From contig JAIWWG010000008.1 of assembly GCA_025435555.1 (NCBI GenBank), positions 248,001 through 312,000 on the forward strand: a stretch of DNA of 64,000 nucleotides, read 5' to 3'. A program made the translations under genes and the position numbers. Numbering within the stretch: the stretch's first letter is position 1; every line of letters begins with the position of its first letter. This stretch comes from Chytriomyces cf. hyalinus JEL632. Taxonomy: Eukaryota; Chytridiomycota; Chytridiomycetes; Chytridiales; Chytriomycetaceae. The notes under the pieces are model-generated. The model did no database searches. It had not been told where the DNA came from and saw nothing but the letters and a program-made list of their open reading frames with translations. Below are positions 24,765 through 35,381 of this stretch, piece by piece.

Positions 24765-26829
24765 TTAAAACTGAACTTTTTCTCCATTCACATACACATC
24801 AGCAATGTTGAAAGCACTTGGGTCCATCTCATCAAATTCGTCCAAAATGACAAAGTCAGCATCGCTGTTGGGCATCAGTGTTCCTTTTCTGTCTGAAATT
24901 CCAATCGATGTGGCGGGTGCAATCGTTGCGGCGTTGATTGCTTGCGCCAACGTGCATCCAGTGAATCGAACCAGATTTTTGATGCAGTAAGGCATGGTAA
25001 CAACGCTGTGGGTAAGGAAACAAAAAGGTAAGACTCCAGCACTGAAAGAAATATATATAGAGAAAATTATGAACCTTCCAGCAAGAGTGTTCGTGCCGTC
25101 AATCACAACTTCGACTTCGCTTATCCTTCTAACGGTCATTGTGCCAAGGGAGAAAACGTCGCCTTCCATTCCAGCTGCAGCTATTGCGTCCGTCACAAGG
25201 ATGCAGCCATCCGGATGGGCAACATACGCGATTCTCACACTTGCTGGGTCGGCGCTGGAAAAAAATGAACGTTATAAATGCAATCAGAAGATGTAGAATG
25301 TCCAAAGGTTTTCAACTCACTGCACTCCATCTGCTATAATTCCATAGTATGGCTTGTCTACTCCACTGCTCGTCAACGAGCACCCAATCAATCCTACTGG
25401 ACCAGGGTCGCGGTGGTGGAACTGCCAAAAATGAACAGGCGTCAGACATAAGGAACTCAAGGGCGGGCAATAAAATACGACTCACAGGCTCCATTGCGTT
25501 GAACAAATGCGTGATCATAGTTGCGCCACAATTTAATGCTGCTTCGGCATCCTTGAAGCGCGCTTGAGTGTGTCCAAGACTAACTACAATGTTCTTATTC
25601 CGCTGCTTGAGTTCATAGATGCATGTGTGCATGCCTTCAACTTCGGAAGCGACAGTGATAATTTGAACCGCTGAATCTGCGGCTTCCAACGATGGCCCAT
25701 AGCAATCAAGCATGTCTTGATATCCGTTCGGACAGCTTTTGAGCGTGAATTTGTCATGAGCACCTTTCTTTGGCGGGGCCAGGAAGGGACCTTCGATATG
25801 AGCACCAAGAACCTCAGCATGGCCGGATCGCTTTCCTTTCCTGAGTGCAATCTTTGGGAGTACCTCGTGGTAGACCTCTGCAGGAGACGAGACGAGTGTT
25901 GGACAGAAGGAAGTGACGCCGTACTTCAGAAGGCCCCTGGACACGACATCCAGACTCTCTTCGATCTTGTCCGTGTCTGCGAAGTCGTAGCCAAAGTAGC
26001 CTGTCAAAAGTGCGTGAATTTCAATTAGATAAGAATTGCTTTCCCTCCCCAAAGGTGATTAAAATACCGTTGAGCTGAATGTCGACAAAGCCGGGCACAA
26101 TCAGCGTCTTTCGTCCCTTAAAGTCAACAATCTCGTCGGGTCCGCGCTCAGTCTCGTAGAATAAACTTGCTGGATCCACAATCTTTCCGCCTCGGACCCA
26201 GAGTGTCTCGTCCTTCACAATCTTGCCATTCCTCAAAACATCGCAGTTTGTAAACTTTGTGATTTTCTGATACGGCCCAGCTGTTGCTTCAGACATGAGC
26301 GCATCTTCAGGCTCCATGGTTTGCGGCGATGCCAGCATCTTTTCCTTCAAAGTGTCCAGCGTAATCTGAACTGAGAATGGGTGGTCTACAGGCCGCGGGC
26401 CTTGCGAGAAGATCCGGTCGGATAGAAGAGCCGGCCTACACGTGCAGCGAGCAAGGGCATTGAAGTTAGTTCATGCAGCAAAAAGACACTCGGTCAAGCA
26501 TACCTTGACTCTAGCACAGGCAGCACTGCATGCAGCTGGTGGTTGGTCAGGAAGCCAAAGGACGGCTTTGTGTGTACGTAGTCAGCGTTTGCTGACACAA
26601 GAACTGAGTCCCGCTTGATGTTTGCAAAGAAGGAGCGCATCTTTTCAGCTTCTGCGGACTTGTTTGCAAAGTCGAAGGCGGCGGGAGCTGGAACGGAAGG
26701 GGGAGAGATGTCCGAGTTCTTGCTGCGAGCGGCGGCGGCGGCCTTCTTTTGCTTTGATTTGGACTTCTTGGAGGAGCCAGGCTTGGTTGGCAGACTGGCT
26801 GATACGTTGGGTGTCTGGGATGAGAGCAT
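24765..26829 (-). CDS. nagA: N-acetylglucosamine-6-phosphate deacetylase with N-terminal extension
   Basis: Six exons (26829-26504, 26435-26068, 26000-25486, 25421-25321, 25254-25075, 25005-24765) encode 576 residues. From about residue 170 the protein is a typical NagA: VPGFVDIQLNGYFGYDF, LGAHIEGPFL, SLGHTQA, THLFNAMEP, GIIADGVH and VTDAIAAAGM hold the metal and substrate ligands of this amidohydrolase. It removes acetate from GlcNAc-6-P to give glucosamine-6-P. The first ~165 residues are extra: a Ser/Lys/Ala-rich start (KKSKSKQKKAAAAARSK) and a conserved-looking block (FGFLTNHQLHAVLPVLESR). The frame continues through intron 1 into NagA without a stop. NagA alone is usually near 400 residues. 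A second start near MEPEDALM (around 26316) could give the short form. The gene is divergent from nagB. Confidence 0.9.
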
Positions 26830-27066
26830 GGTTGTCAGTGGTGGGTTGCGGCAGTGCGGCTGGTGCTGTGCTAGGAGGGTTGTCTGGCTGACAGGTGGGC
26901 TGGTTAAATAGATGTCTAGTTATCGGGAGACTGTTTTATCGCCTTCTTGGAAAGGGAAAGCCTGATAAGCTGATTGGGAGTCCGAGTCACGTGACTTGTG
27001 CAGCCAGAAAAGTCAAATGGGAACGCCGCCCTTATCTGTTTATTTACTTGTCCAGAAACAGCAGCA
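26830..27066. promoter_or_regulatory. Shared nagA/nagB promoter with CACGTG palindrome
   Basis: The 237 bp between the two start codons hold a perfect 12-bp palindrome, AGTCACGTGACT (26985-26996), the extended E-box bound by bHLH factors such as the Cbf1/USF type. A reverse CCAAT box (ATTGG, near 26973) and several GATA cores (GATAAG near 26964, TTATC near 26919, 26938 and 27032) are also present. This suggests coordinated, nutrient-responsive control of GlcNAc use. The sites are seen directly; their use is inferred. Confidence 0.6.
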
Positions 27067-28269
27067 ATGAGACTCATCATCAAGGACAACTACGACGGTG
27101 AGCATCTGCTCCTTCTTCTGTGTCGTGCGTGCGCTGCAGAGCGACACCCACTGCCCCCATTCCCCGTTTGCATATGCTCAACTCAGACATCCCCATTCTC
27201 GCACACACCTCTCCCACAGATGTCTGCAAGTACACCTCAGAATACATTCTGAACAGAATCAACGAGTTCAACCCGTCCCCTGAGAGACCCTTCGTCATTG
27301 GTCTTCCCACCGGATCTTCGCCACTCGGCGTGTACAAGAAGTTGGTCAACTTCCACAGAGAGGGCATGCTCTCGTTCAAGAACGTCATTACTTTCAACAT
27401 GGTATGTGGATTTTACCGTCCCTCCCTCACCGTACACTCTGGCGCACAGACGTCGCCATTTTATTCCTTTCGCAACCTGGCGCTCGTTCATATCTGTGGC
27501 CGGCATTCTAAACCATCGCTGCATTCCCGTTTTCTTCTCTCAACAGGATGAGTATGTTCACCTGCCGCGAGACCACCCAGAGTCTTACCACTCTTTCATG
27601 TGGGAGAATCTGTTCAAACACGTCGACATTCCTCCACAGAATGTCAACATCCTGGATGGAAATGCAAAAGACTTGGAGAGAGAATGCACTGAATATGAAG
27701 CAAAAATTGCCGCTGTCGGCGGAATTGAGCTCTTCTTGGGAGGTTCGTTTTTTCTCTGCCTGAACATGTGATTGTTTTTGACTCACCCTGCATCAAATGG
27801 ACAAACAAAAAAAATAACAAAAGGAATCGGCCCAGACGGTCACATTGCCTTCAACGAACCTGGTTCATCACTCTCCTCGCGCACTCGTATCAAGACCTTG
27901 GCCTACGAAACTATCATTGCCAACTCCCGATTCTTTGGTGGAGATGTGAACAAGGTCCCAAAGCTTTCGCTTACCGTCGGTGTCGGAACTGTCATGGACG
28001 CCCGTGAAGTTGTTATTCTCATCTCTGGTGCCGGAAAAGCACTTGCGCTTGCCAAATGTATTGAGGAAGGTGTGAACCACATGTGGACTGTCTCTGCTAT
28101 CCAGCTGCATCCGAGAGGAATGATTGTCTGCGATGATGACGCGACGCTAGAGTTGCATGTCAAGACTGTCAAGTACTTCAAGTCGATTGAGAAGGTGCAC
28201 CGTTTGCTCACCACTGAAGAGAGCAAGGTTGGCATGGATGGAAAAGTGCGGTACTCTGCCACAAAGTGA
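27067..28269 (+). CDS. nagB: Glucosamine-6-phosphate deaminase/isomerase
   Basis: Four exons (27067-27097, 27220-27401, 27547-27742, 27824-28269) encode 284 residues, the normal length. It starts [20 protein letters not shown]. Motifs include [13 protein letters not shown] (phosphate loop), ITFNMDEYVHL with the catalytic Asp, [17 protein letters not shown] with the ring-opening His, and [22 protein letters not shown]. The enzyme converts glucosamine-6-P to fructose-6-P and ammonia, the step after NagA in GlcNAc breakdown. Intron 3 uses the rare donor GTTCGT. The C-terminal extension after residue ~260 is like other eukaryotic GNPDA proteins. Its position head-to-head with nagA implies joint regulation. 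Confidence 0.96.
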
Positions 28270-29236
28270 TATTGTTCTTTTCCTTCCTGTTGTTTTTTTA
28301 TCCATGTTGCAAAAAGAATGTGGTGTGCAAAGCCTTGTTGTATGTTGAAGGAGTTGTTGGCGATGTGTACTGCGTGAAATAGAACAGAGTTTGGTCTTGC
28401 CGGACCAGTTTTTTGATTGAAATCACGTGGTTGAACATCCGTCCGTCTCACAATTTGTATCCTGCACTTCCATCCCTCTGTTACAACGACAGACAGAGGT
28501 TACTTTTCCTGAGGAGCAGGGCGTTTTCTCCTCTTCTCCAAGTCCTCATCTTGGTCTGGTATTGCGCCCGATGTGTTACGTTTACACTGGGCCAGCTGTT
28601 TCCTGATCCCAAGGGGTTTGTTGATCATGCCATTATCCGTATATACAAGCAGCAAAGAGGCCGGACGACAGAAACTTTCCAAATCATGTCGAACTTCATG
28701 TTCGGGCATCTCCAGTTCTTACAGCACAGCCATCAAAAATTGATTCCAAAGCAATGAGAAAGTGCAATCTGGAAATTGCACCTCACTTTTCAAGCAGGGC
28801 ACATCACATATTGCATGGGGAGGGGGAATTCAATGCACTTTCACTTCCTGCCAGCAATGTCAAAATCTAAAAGTAAAAGTAGCCAGATGGTGTGACACGA
28901 AAAGTTTAACAGTTTACCAAGAGACTCAAAGTAACCGCAGTTGGCAGCCTGATCTTGCGCTGCCCCAATCGATGGATCCGTCCGTTGGTTGGTTGGTTGG
29001 TTGGTTTGGACCCAAAAGAGACTCGTCGCAATTCCGAACATCCCCACTGTAAAATTTTACAAAAAACAAACCCCCAATTTTTGCACAGATTGAGAGCACT
29101 CACAATCACTCTGTCGCCTTCTGACCCCCCAATTTAAACTGATTTAAACTGGTTTAAACTGGTTTAAAAAGGAGCCAGAAGAAACAACAAATGACCCACA
29201 CACTCAAACCACACACACACACACAAACCACACAAA
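28270..29236. other. Gene-poor interval with simple repeats
   Basis: No supported gene. A (GGTT)n tract lies at about 28983-29007. A tandem of four imperfect 10-mers based on ATTTAAACTG/GTTTAAACTG spans about 29131-29169, and a CA-rich run at 29205-29235 abuts the next ATG. CACGTG occurs near 28423. Short frames on both strands lack any family resemblance. Confidence 0.5.
29131..29169. repeat. Tandem 10-bp TTTAAACTG repeat upstream of a membrane-protein gene
   Basis: Four adjacent copies read ATTTAAACTG, ATTTAAACTG, GTTTAAACTG and a degraded GTTTAAAAAG, about 70-105 bp before the ATG at 29237. A related GTTTTAAACTGGACC occurs 5-20 bp before the Rab11 ATG, and GATTAAAACTGGTTC lies in the DPH1/tetraspanin promoter near 58234. 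Confidence 0.5.
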
Positions 29237-29971
29237 ATGTCATTTGGCTGCGACTCCTGGTCTGAAGCACTGCAAACCACCGTCTTCAACAACAACCCAT
29301 GCATAAACTCAGCTGGCATGAAGCAATGCACCTACATCACCAACGGAATCCACTCCTTCCTGTTTGGCCGCCAACAACTTGCCCTCGTAAAAGCATCCAA
29401 CTCTTCTCAACTGCTCCCAGCCACCGCAGAAACTCTATGGCAATTCTCTGTTCCCGACAAGAAGATGGAAAACCCAGTCATTTTTGTCGATTACGATCGA
29501 TGGGGTGTTGTCGACTCAATGCACTCGGATCGCAGGGTTTTTTTTAAAGTGGATCAAGGAAACGTCGTCAAGGGCCTTTGTCTTCAGTCAAAACAGCCGC
29601 TGTTGGCGCTTTTGAGCAACTCTGGGTCTGTTCTGTGGGATGTTGACTCGGGCGGTTCGATGCCTTTTAATTCGGATTCTACTGTTTCGCCCGGGTTCAA
29701 TTACAGGGGGGATGGTTCTGCTTTTGGGGCATACGTCTACGGCGGTGTTGCCGCCGTGTTGGGTATTTTAACTCTGGGACTGTGTTACTGGCAGTACAAA
29801 GTCAGGAAACAGAGGAGAGGAAAAGCTTCGCAGCCTTTGAGCATTGCGCTACAGTCCATTTCTGTCGTTCATCCGTCTCCTGCTGCTGCTGCGAAAACAT
29901 CCGAAGCCAACCAATCTGTCGTATACACTGCGTCGGTCCCTGCTCCGACTGGTGCAAAACCCGCTGAATGA
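29237..29971 (+). CDS. Single-pass membrane protein, unknown
   Basis: An uninterrupted frame encodes 244 residues starting MSFGCDSWSEALQTTVF. There is no signal peptide. One clear membrane helix lies near residues 165-187 (VYGGVAAVLGILTLGLCYW), followed by the basic stretch KVRKQRRGK, so the C-terminal ~55 residues are probably cytosolic and the N-terminal ~160 outside or lumenal. Cysteines near the start (GCDSW, NPCIN, MKQC) may form disulfides. The tail is Ser/Ala/Pro-rich. I recognise no family. The layout suggests a receptor- or wall-sensor-like protein, but the missing signal peptide may mean an unseen upstream exon. An AATAAA (about 30040-30045) follows the stop. Confidence 0.6.
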   Translation: MSFGCDSWSEALQTTVFNNNPCINSAGMKQCTYITNGIHSFLFGRQQLALVKASNSSQLLPATAETLWQFSVPDKKMENPVIFVDYDRWGVVDSMHSDRRVFFKVDQGNVVKGLCLQSKQPLLALLSNSGSVLWDVDSGGSMPFNSDSTVSPGFNYRGDGSAFGAYVYGGVAAVLGILTLGLCYWQYKVRKQRRGKASQPLSIALQSISVVHPSPAAAAKTSEANQSVVYTASVPAPTGAKPAE

Positions 29972-30265
29972 AATCAAACATATTTTCGGACATAATTCAA
30001 ACATCAATAAGCAAGTGTAGATCCTTCCGACTTTATTTCAAATAAATACCTAACCCAGTCAAGAAACTATACACTCGTGTCCCACCTCTTACCCCCCTAT
30101 ACTCAGTGTAAAGCTACAATAAAGACGCGCAAGTTAGCAGATACCCCACCCCACCCCTCAATCACCGAAAAAAAAAAATAGCTGCAGTCTCCTCGCCAGG
30201 GGTTACTCGAAAATAAATAGTAAAATATAGACTGCGCAGGGAAAGGAGAGGGCGGGGTTTGATTT
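29972..30265. other. 3'-to-3' intergenic region
   Basis: A/T-rich sequence between two convergent genes, with AATAAA-like signals on both strands. No gene was seen. Confidence 0.5.
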
Positions 30266-33200
30266 TTACACAGCTTCGGAAGATGCAAGTGCTGATGGGG
30301 GTGGATTTGAAAACCCAAGCCGATATCCGCTTGTTGCTGCCAATTCTGTGACAACCAGTGGTACAAATGTCATACTCTTCTCATGCGTCAGCACTGCAAC
30401 CAATTTTTCTTGATCCCCAATCGAAACACCAGAAACAATGGAGGACAGGTTGGTTTCCACATCTCGCCCACCTTCAAATACAATGGCGAAGCAGGGGCCA
30501 TTGAGAATCTGCACAACAATATTTCATTTTTTTTTTTTAGCAAAGGTGCAAAGACGCCAAAACGCCAACCTTTTTGATCTTACATTATTTACAGAAAACG
30601 CGTTTGCGCCTTCAGATCCGTCAACACACTCTGAAATCTGCATTGCAAGCGGTTCTGTCGCAACAAAGTAACTCATCCCAACAACAACGGCCACTGTACT
30701 CTTATCATTTCCAGGCGCAGATCGATGATACGGACTACCGTCAAGGTGGGTCTGCTGAGAGCCAGTTGTCTGCATTACCGCCGCCAAAATGCGATTCCAT
30801 TCAACCATATTCGCTTCAAAGGTTGGGTATACAGAGGTCATGATAAGCGTGGACAACGTTGTGGTTGGTGGTACAGCAGCCAAAAAGCCGCTTGGTTGCA
30901 GGCGTCTTTCATGCACCGGTAGCATAGATAGCCGACGAGGAATAAGTTTCCGTTGAAACTAAAACATGAAAATGATGGCAATATTAGGTTGTGAATATAA
31001 AATCAAACCATCATGCACTCAACTGTTCCTAACTGCCGAGGGAATTCGCGGACTTCAATCGGGAATCCTTTGGGACACAGAACACTGATTTGATATTGTC
31101 CAATTCCGAAATTGTTGGGCACATAAAAATCTTGAGATAAAACTGCGCTTCCACGACTCAATGCTTCGGCCACCTTTAAAGATGGCTTTGTGATTCCTCT
31201 ATGCACTGAAAACTCACCTGTTCAAGGCCACTAACACATGAGTAAACGCAAATTAAAAAAATACCAAAATTGAAGTGTACGAACTCATAATGTCATGTAC
31301 TCTTCGCGTTGCTGAGACTCCCCAAACCACGAGCATACAGAGAGGCGTCGAGCTCGCCCACTTGAGTAATCCATCTAATCCAACTCCAGCGCAATCCACG
31401 TCACTGCTTCCAGAGGCAATGTTCTTGCTGCTCTCCTTATCAAAAGACTCGGTTACATCCCACCGAGTCACAAGATCTGAATTCACAGACGAAAGCTTTC
31501 CCGCAGTTGTACTTGACAGGCTCATAAAACGCACAGAAGTCAATAAAAGCCCCGAGTCAAGTATTAACATATCCAAAAGAGACCCCAAACAGCGGCATGA
31601 TGATCCTTTCAACAGTAAAAGCGCATGGTGTCCACGAGGCGGACAAATGAGAGAAAGTGGAATAGCCGTGGGGTTGCTAATGACTTCAGGATCATCAGGA
31701 CTTGTAAGGCCTTTAATGTGTGCACTAGGCCCAGTCGATGCTCCAACCCATCGCTCGGGAATCAGATCTGAGTCGCGGAAGAATGACGTGAGGGTCGCAT
31801 ACGCCATTTCAGGATTCTGTGACACGAGTAGTGATAAATGTAGTTTATCGGTGGATGTGAGAGCGGATTCATCATGATCGCCATGGCCGGCATCAAGTCC
31901 AAGAGAGCTATAAGAATCGATAAATGACGCTGGGTGTGTGGGGCGACAATTAGAATTGCAATGGGGTGGTAAAGTAAAACAGAGACTCACAAATGAAACC
32001 ATCCACTTCCTGAAACGCGTTCACTTTCCTCAAAACAATGATCATGTACCCATGATCACTATTTTCCTCCTTATTATCGCCTCTAGCTTCCTCCTCATGC
32101 CCTACAAAAGCCTCATTGGCAACGCCTTCCCCATACACATCTGCGCATCCAGCACTCAAAAACCTGCAACTCGCCGCAAACTTTGGATCACAAACTCCAT
32201 ACGGCGTGACAATACGCGCTTGAAATGGCAACAACGCCTTCACATACCGCAATCCCAAAAACTCCAAGCCATCCTGTTTCTTCTTCAACAGCGTTCTCAT
32301 CACAGGCACACCAAAGCCTCCTCTTGCAAGAACGCAGAGTACTTGCGGTATTTGGACTCCACCCGGTGGAAGTGCCGCTTCCCCATTCGCATTTAATCCC
32401 CCAACATAGCATCCAAACAATTCCGCGCGCTGCAGACGAGCATGGCTTTTGCTCAGCGATCGCAAATCACTTGTGAAAAGTCCATTGCTATGAGGATCTT
32501 GCTCGCGTGATACTGAAAACATGGCTGGCCCGGGATGTTGCCGCTCCTTGGCGGTGCTGGCCTCAGCGTTGCTACGTGCAGAACTTGGGCGACTGCTTAT
32601 TCCACCATCGCCACCTTCAGATTGATGCTGCATTTGCTTGGCCATGTAAGTACGGAGGTGCTCCAGACCCAATTTAGATGTTAAAGGAGTGCTGCTTTCT
32701 GTTCGCTGCAAGTACAAATGCAGAGATCCTTTGGTGCACGGAGGTGCGAAGTCGGTTGAAAAACCCTCCTGACCAGCGACAATTCGCCGAGAATGGCCGA
32801 ATGCCATATTTTGCGGATATGAGTCGGGTTTTCTATTGGAATTGCATGCTTGTTAATATAGCGGGTGCAAAAATCTCGAGTTAAGTTGGCAAACCTGCAG
32901 ATGGAGACAAGTTTATACCCAAGTGTTCGAATAACTTCATCAATAAGGTCCGCGTAATATACGGTCGAAACATGGCTCGAAATGACAAGTTTTTGCCATT
33001 GCGGGATTTCGGGCAAAGGCTCCGACTCTGTTTTCAGAACGCTCGAAACATGAGTGCAGTTCAAGTTTTTTGCAATGGCGCTCTGTGGCTTAGTTGACGG
33101 ACATGGTTTCGTTTCGGAAACGCTGAGCTTTCGCGGGAGTTGCTCATGTGATGAGGACATTTTTGCGATGTCAAGAGGCGGAACTGGTTCAGCATTTAGA

Positions 33201-35129
33201 GCACTTGCCGGAGTATGCGGACTCAAGCTCGTTGTAGTGCCCAGCGCGCTTTTGGCAATCCCTCCCATATATGCTTTAGAATATTCCACTTTCAACGCTG
33301 GTTGGTCAGAACGGGTTCGATTTAGCTGAGAAGACACAGGCAAGCACAGTTTTTCGGCCAGTGGAACCCCGTCAAGCTCCAAAAAGAGATCGGACTCTTT
33401 TTTGGTTGATGTACTGTCACTTGGCACAGTCCGAAATGACTCCAAAGCCGCCCCTTCCAAGTAACCGCTTTTGGAGGTGCCGGATACAACAGCGGATGCA
33501 GGGTCATGCTTCCCAGCCGAAATTGTTTTCGATGCCAAGCCATTATTGGCACTTCCTCGACGAAGAACCGTGATGAAGCCTGTTTCTTCGGTTTCGTCCG
33601 TGGGTAATGCCCCATTCACGGTGTTGCTGGTTGCAGCTGCTTCAGCGTCGGCGCTCTTCTTCTTCTTGTTTTTCTTGCTGTTCTTGTTCTTGTTTTTCTT
33701 CTTCTTCTTCTTGCTGTTTTCTGAAACAGAGGCGCTTTCACTTGGGGATCCTTCCGCCTCCATCCCTTGTACAGCGTTTAGATTCTCCAACATGCCGTTC
33801 GCATTGTCGTCATCCTCACCGTCTTCGTTATGACTGTCGCTTTCGTACAAAGTAATGCTGCTTGATCCCCCAACACTGGCCAATGACGCAGCTGCAGCAT
33901 TCACCAAGTTTTGCAGCGGGTTCCAAAATCCACTCGCAGTTCGAGACAAGATCTTTGGAACAGATGAAGTGGTTGACTCTTTCTCCCCCAAGTCACGCGT
34001 AGATTTTTCCTTGCTTAAAGGCTGCTTGGCGGAAAATGTGCTGGTGCCTTTGCTCTGGGTGATGGGTTGCTTTGTTTCTGTGCAAGAGTCTTTCAGGCTG
34101 GGTTGGTTGCTGACTGATTTGTTGTTTGCTGTCGAAACTGCAGTTTCTGTCGAAAGACGAGTTGGGCTTTCGAGGCATGCTTTTGGCGTGGGTTTCCTGC
34201 TCTTTGCACTGGTACCACGATGAGGCCTCGAGTTGATATACATTTCATCAAAGACGCTGTCACCAGAAAACGAAGCATCAACTTTTGAGCCGGTCAACGG
34301 AGCTGAAAATCCAAAGTGAAAAGGGTTACTTCCAAAGTCGCAATACCATTTCTCAGGTGAGAGAAGGCTAAATGGCACAATTAAAATGGATACAGAAAAA
34401 AGTTTCCTCTCACCTTGTTTTAATACGTCCGCACTGAAAGCGGCCATGTTTGAGAGATTAAGCAACTTTTTTGAAGACGCTGTCTCATCTACCACACCAT
34501 CATTCATTGAAACAACCGCCGTCTGATATGACTCTGCGGAGGACAAAGAATCAAAAGAGAGACTTTGCTTGAACGAAGCTGGAGACGCTTATGTTTAATT
34601 CATCGTGCGCGGCAGATGTAGAGGAAAGATAATGCCCTCATCACTCACCAAGATCTAAATCCTCAACTAGGTCGTGATTGGAATCCGTGCCTTGTTTCTT
34701 GCGTCCTGACTCTTCGGCAGAGCTGGGAACCTGTTTAGGCTGTGCGTCGATATGGTTGTCGTTCGACGCGATTGCAGGCAAAGCAGCAGTTGCAAACGCG
34801 GGAAGAGTTGCTTGCAATATAACCGGGGTTGGTGAGTGTTCAAGCGGGTCAAGCAGAGCGCTTGACGAGCGAGACAGACGAGGACCAGCGAGAGCGCGTT
34901 GCTTGGCTGCAGGGGTTGCTTCATGCAAGGCTGTCATTGGCGGTACTGTTGATGATTGCGCTGATGCCAGTGGACCTGGCTCAGAGGAGGTCGACGAGAA
35001 AGATGACGCAGAAGCGTGTTCATCAGTGCATCCGGAGTCCGTTCGATTCTGCGTCTTTGCCCTCATTCCAGTTCTCGTTTCTTCCTCATTCTCCTTCTCA
35101 GTGCTTTTGACGCGGATGCTGCTGCGCAT
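30266..35129 (-). CDS. Large protein with three degenerate NDK-like domains
   Basis: Eight exons (35129-34649, 34578-32895, 32832-31991, 31929-31281, 31230-31218, 31173-31009, 30958-30584, 30508-30266) encode 1,483 residues with consistent phases. Exon 5 is a 13-nt microexon. The first ~600 residues are Ser-rich with a long lysine tract and look disordered. A conserved-looking segment follows (KLVSICRKPDSYPQNMAFG, then HSRRIVAGQEGFSTDF). Three later segments show the nucleoside-diphosphate-kinase fold pattern: VLCVLARGG...LEFLGLRYVKAL with YMIIVLRKVNAF; HALLLLKGSS...LLLTSVRFMSLS with LCMLVVWGVSATRRVHDIM; and YQISVLCPKGF with GPCFAIVFEGGRDVETNLS. The catalytic NxxHG histidine motif is not seen, so these are probably pseudoenzyme domains. 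Tandem NDK domains occur in axonemal proteins, which would suit a flagellate fungus; that role is inference. The NDK call is a pattern match only. Confidence 0.6.
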
Positions 35130-35381
35130 CTTTGTTTGTAAAAATAAAATCTATGGGTAGATTCAGCCACCTTTCTTCTTCACATGCTTTCCTCCGCACA
35201 GCATGCCAGTTTCCAATCTCATCGACAGCAGTACTGCCCCCACTTACGTCCTCTCTTTACCTCACGCGTCGGTGGTTCAAATTATCAGACGCCCCCAAAA
35301 GAAATAAAGGTTCAAAATTGAATGAAATATGGGCGCAGAATCCGCCCTCTGGTTTCGGACGCCTTTATTCTTTTCTGCGAC

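Noticed and set aside
30266-32807. Folliculin-interacting-protein-like (FNIP) identity for the large minus-strand gene
   Set aside because: Some short stretches looked similar, but the three repeated strand/helix patterns fit NDK-like folds better and no FNIP signature was seen.
33471-33855. Long plus-strand frames opposite the NDK-like gene
   Set aside because: They are phenylalanine/leucine- or serine/cysteine-rich mirror frames of the lysine/serine-rich disordered region; no ATG context or homology.
34351-34413. GTGAGAGG...CACCTGAG looks like an intron in exon 2 of the NDK-like gene
   Set aside because: Its ends are in incompatible phases and removing it breaks the frame, while the sequence reads through without stops. 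Kept as coding.
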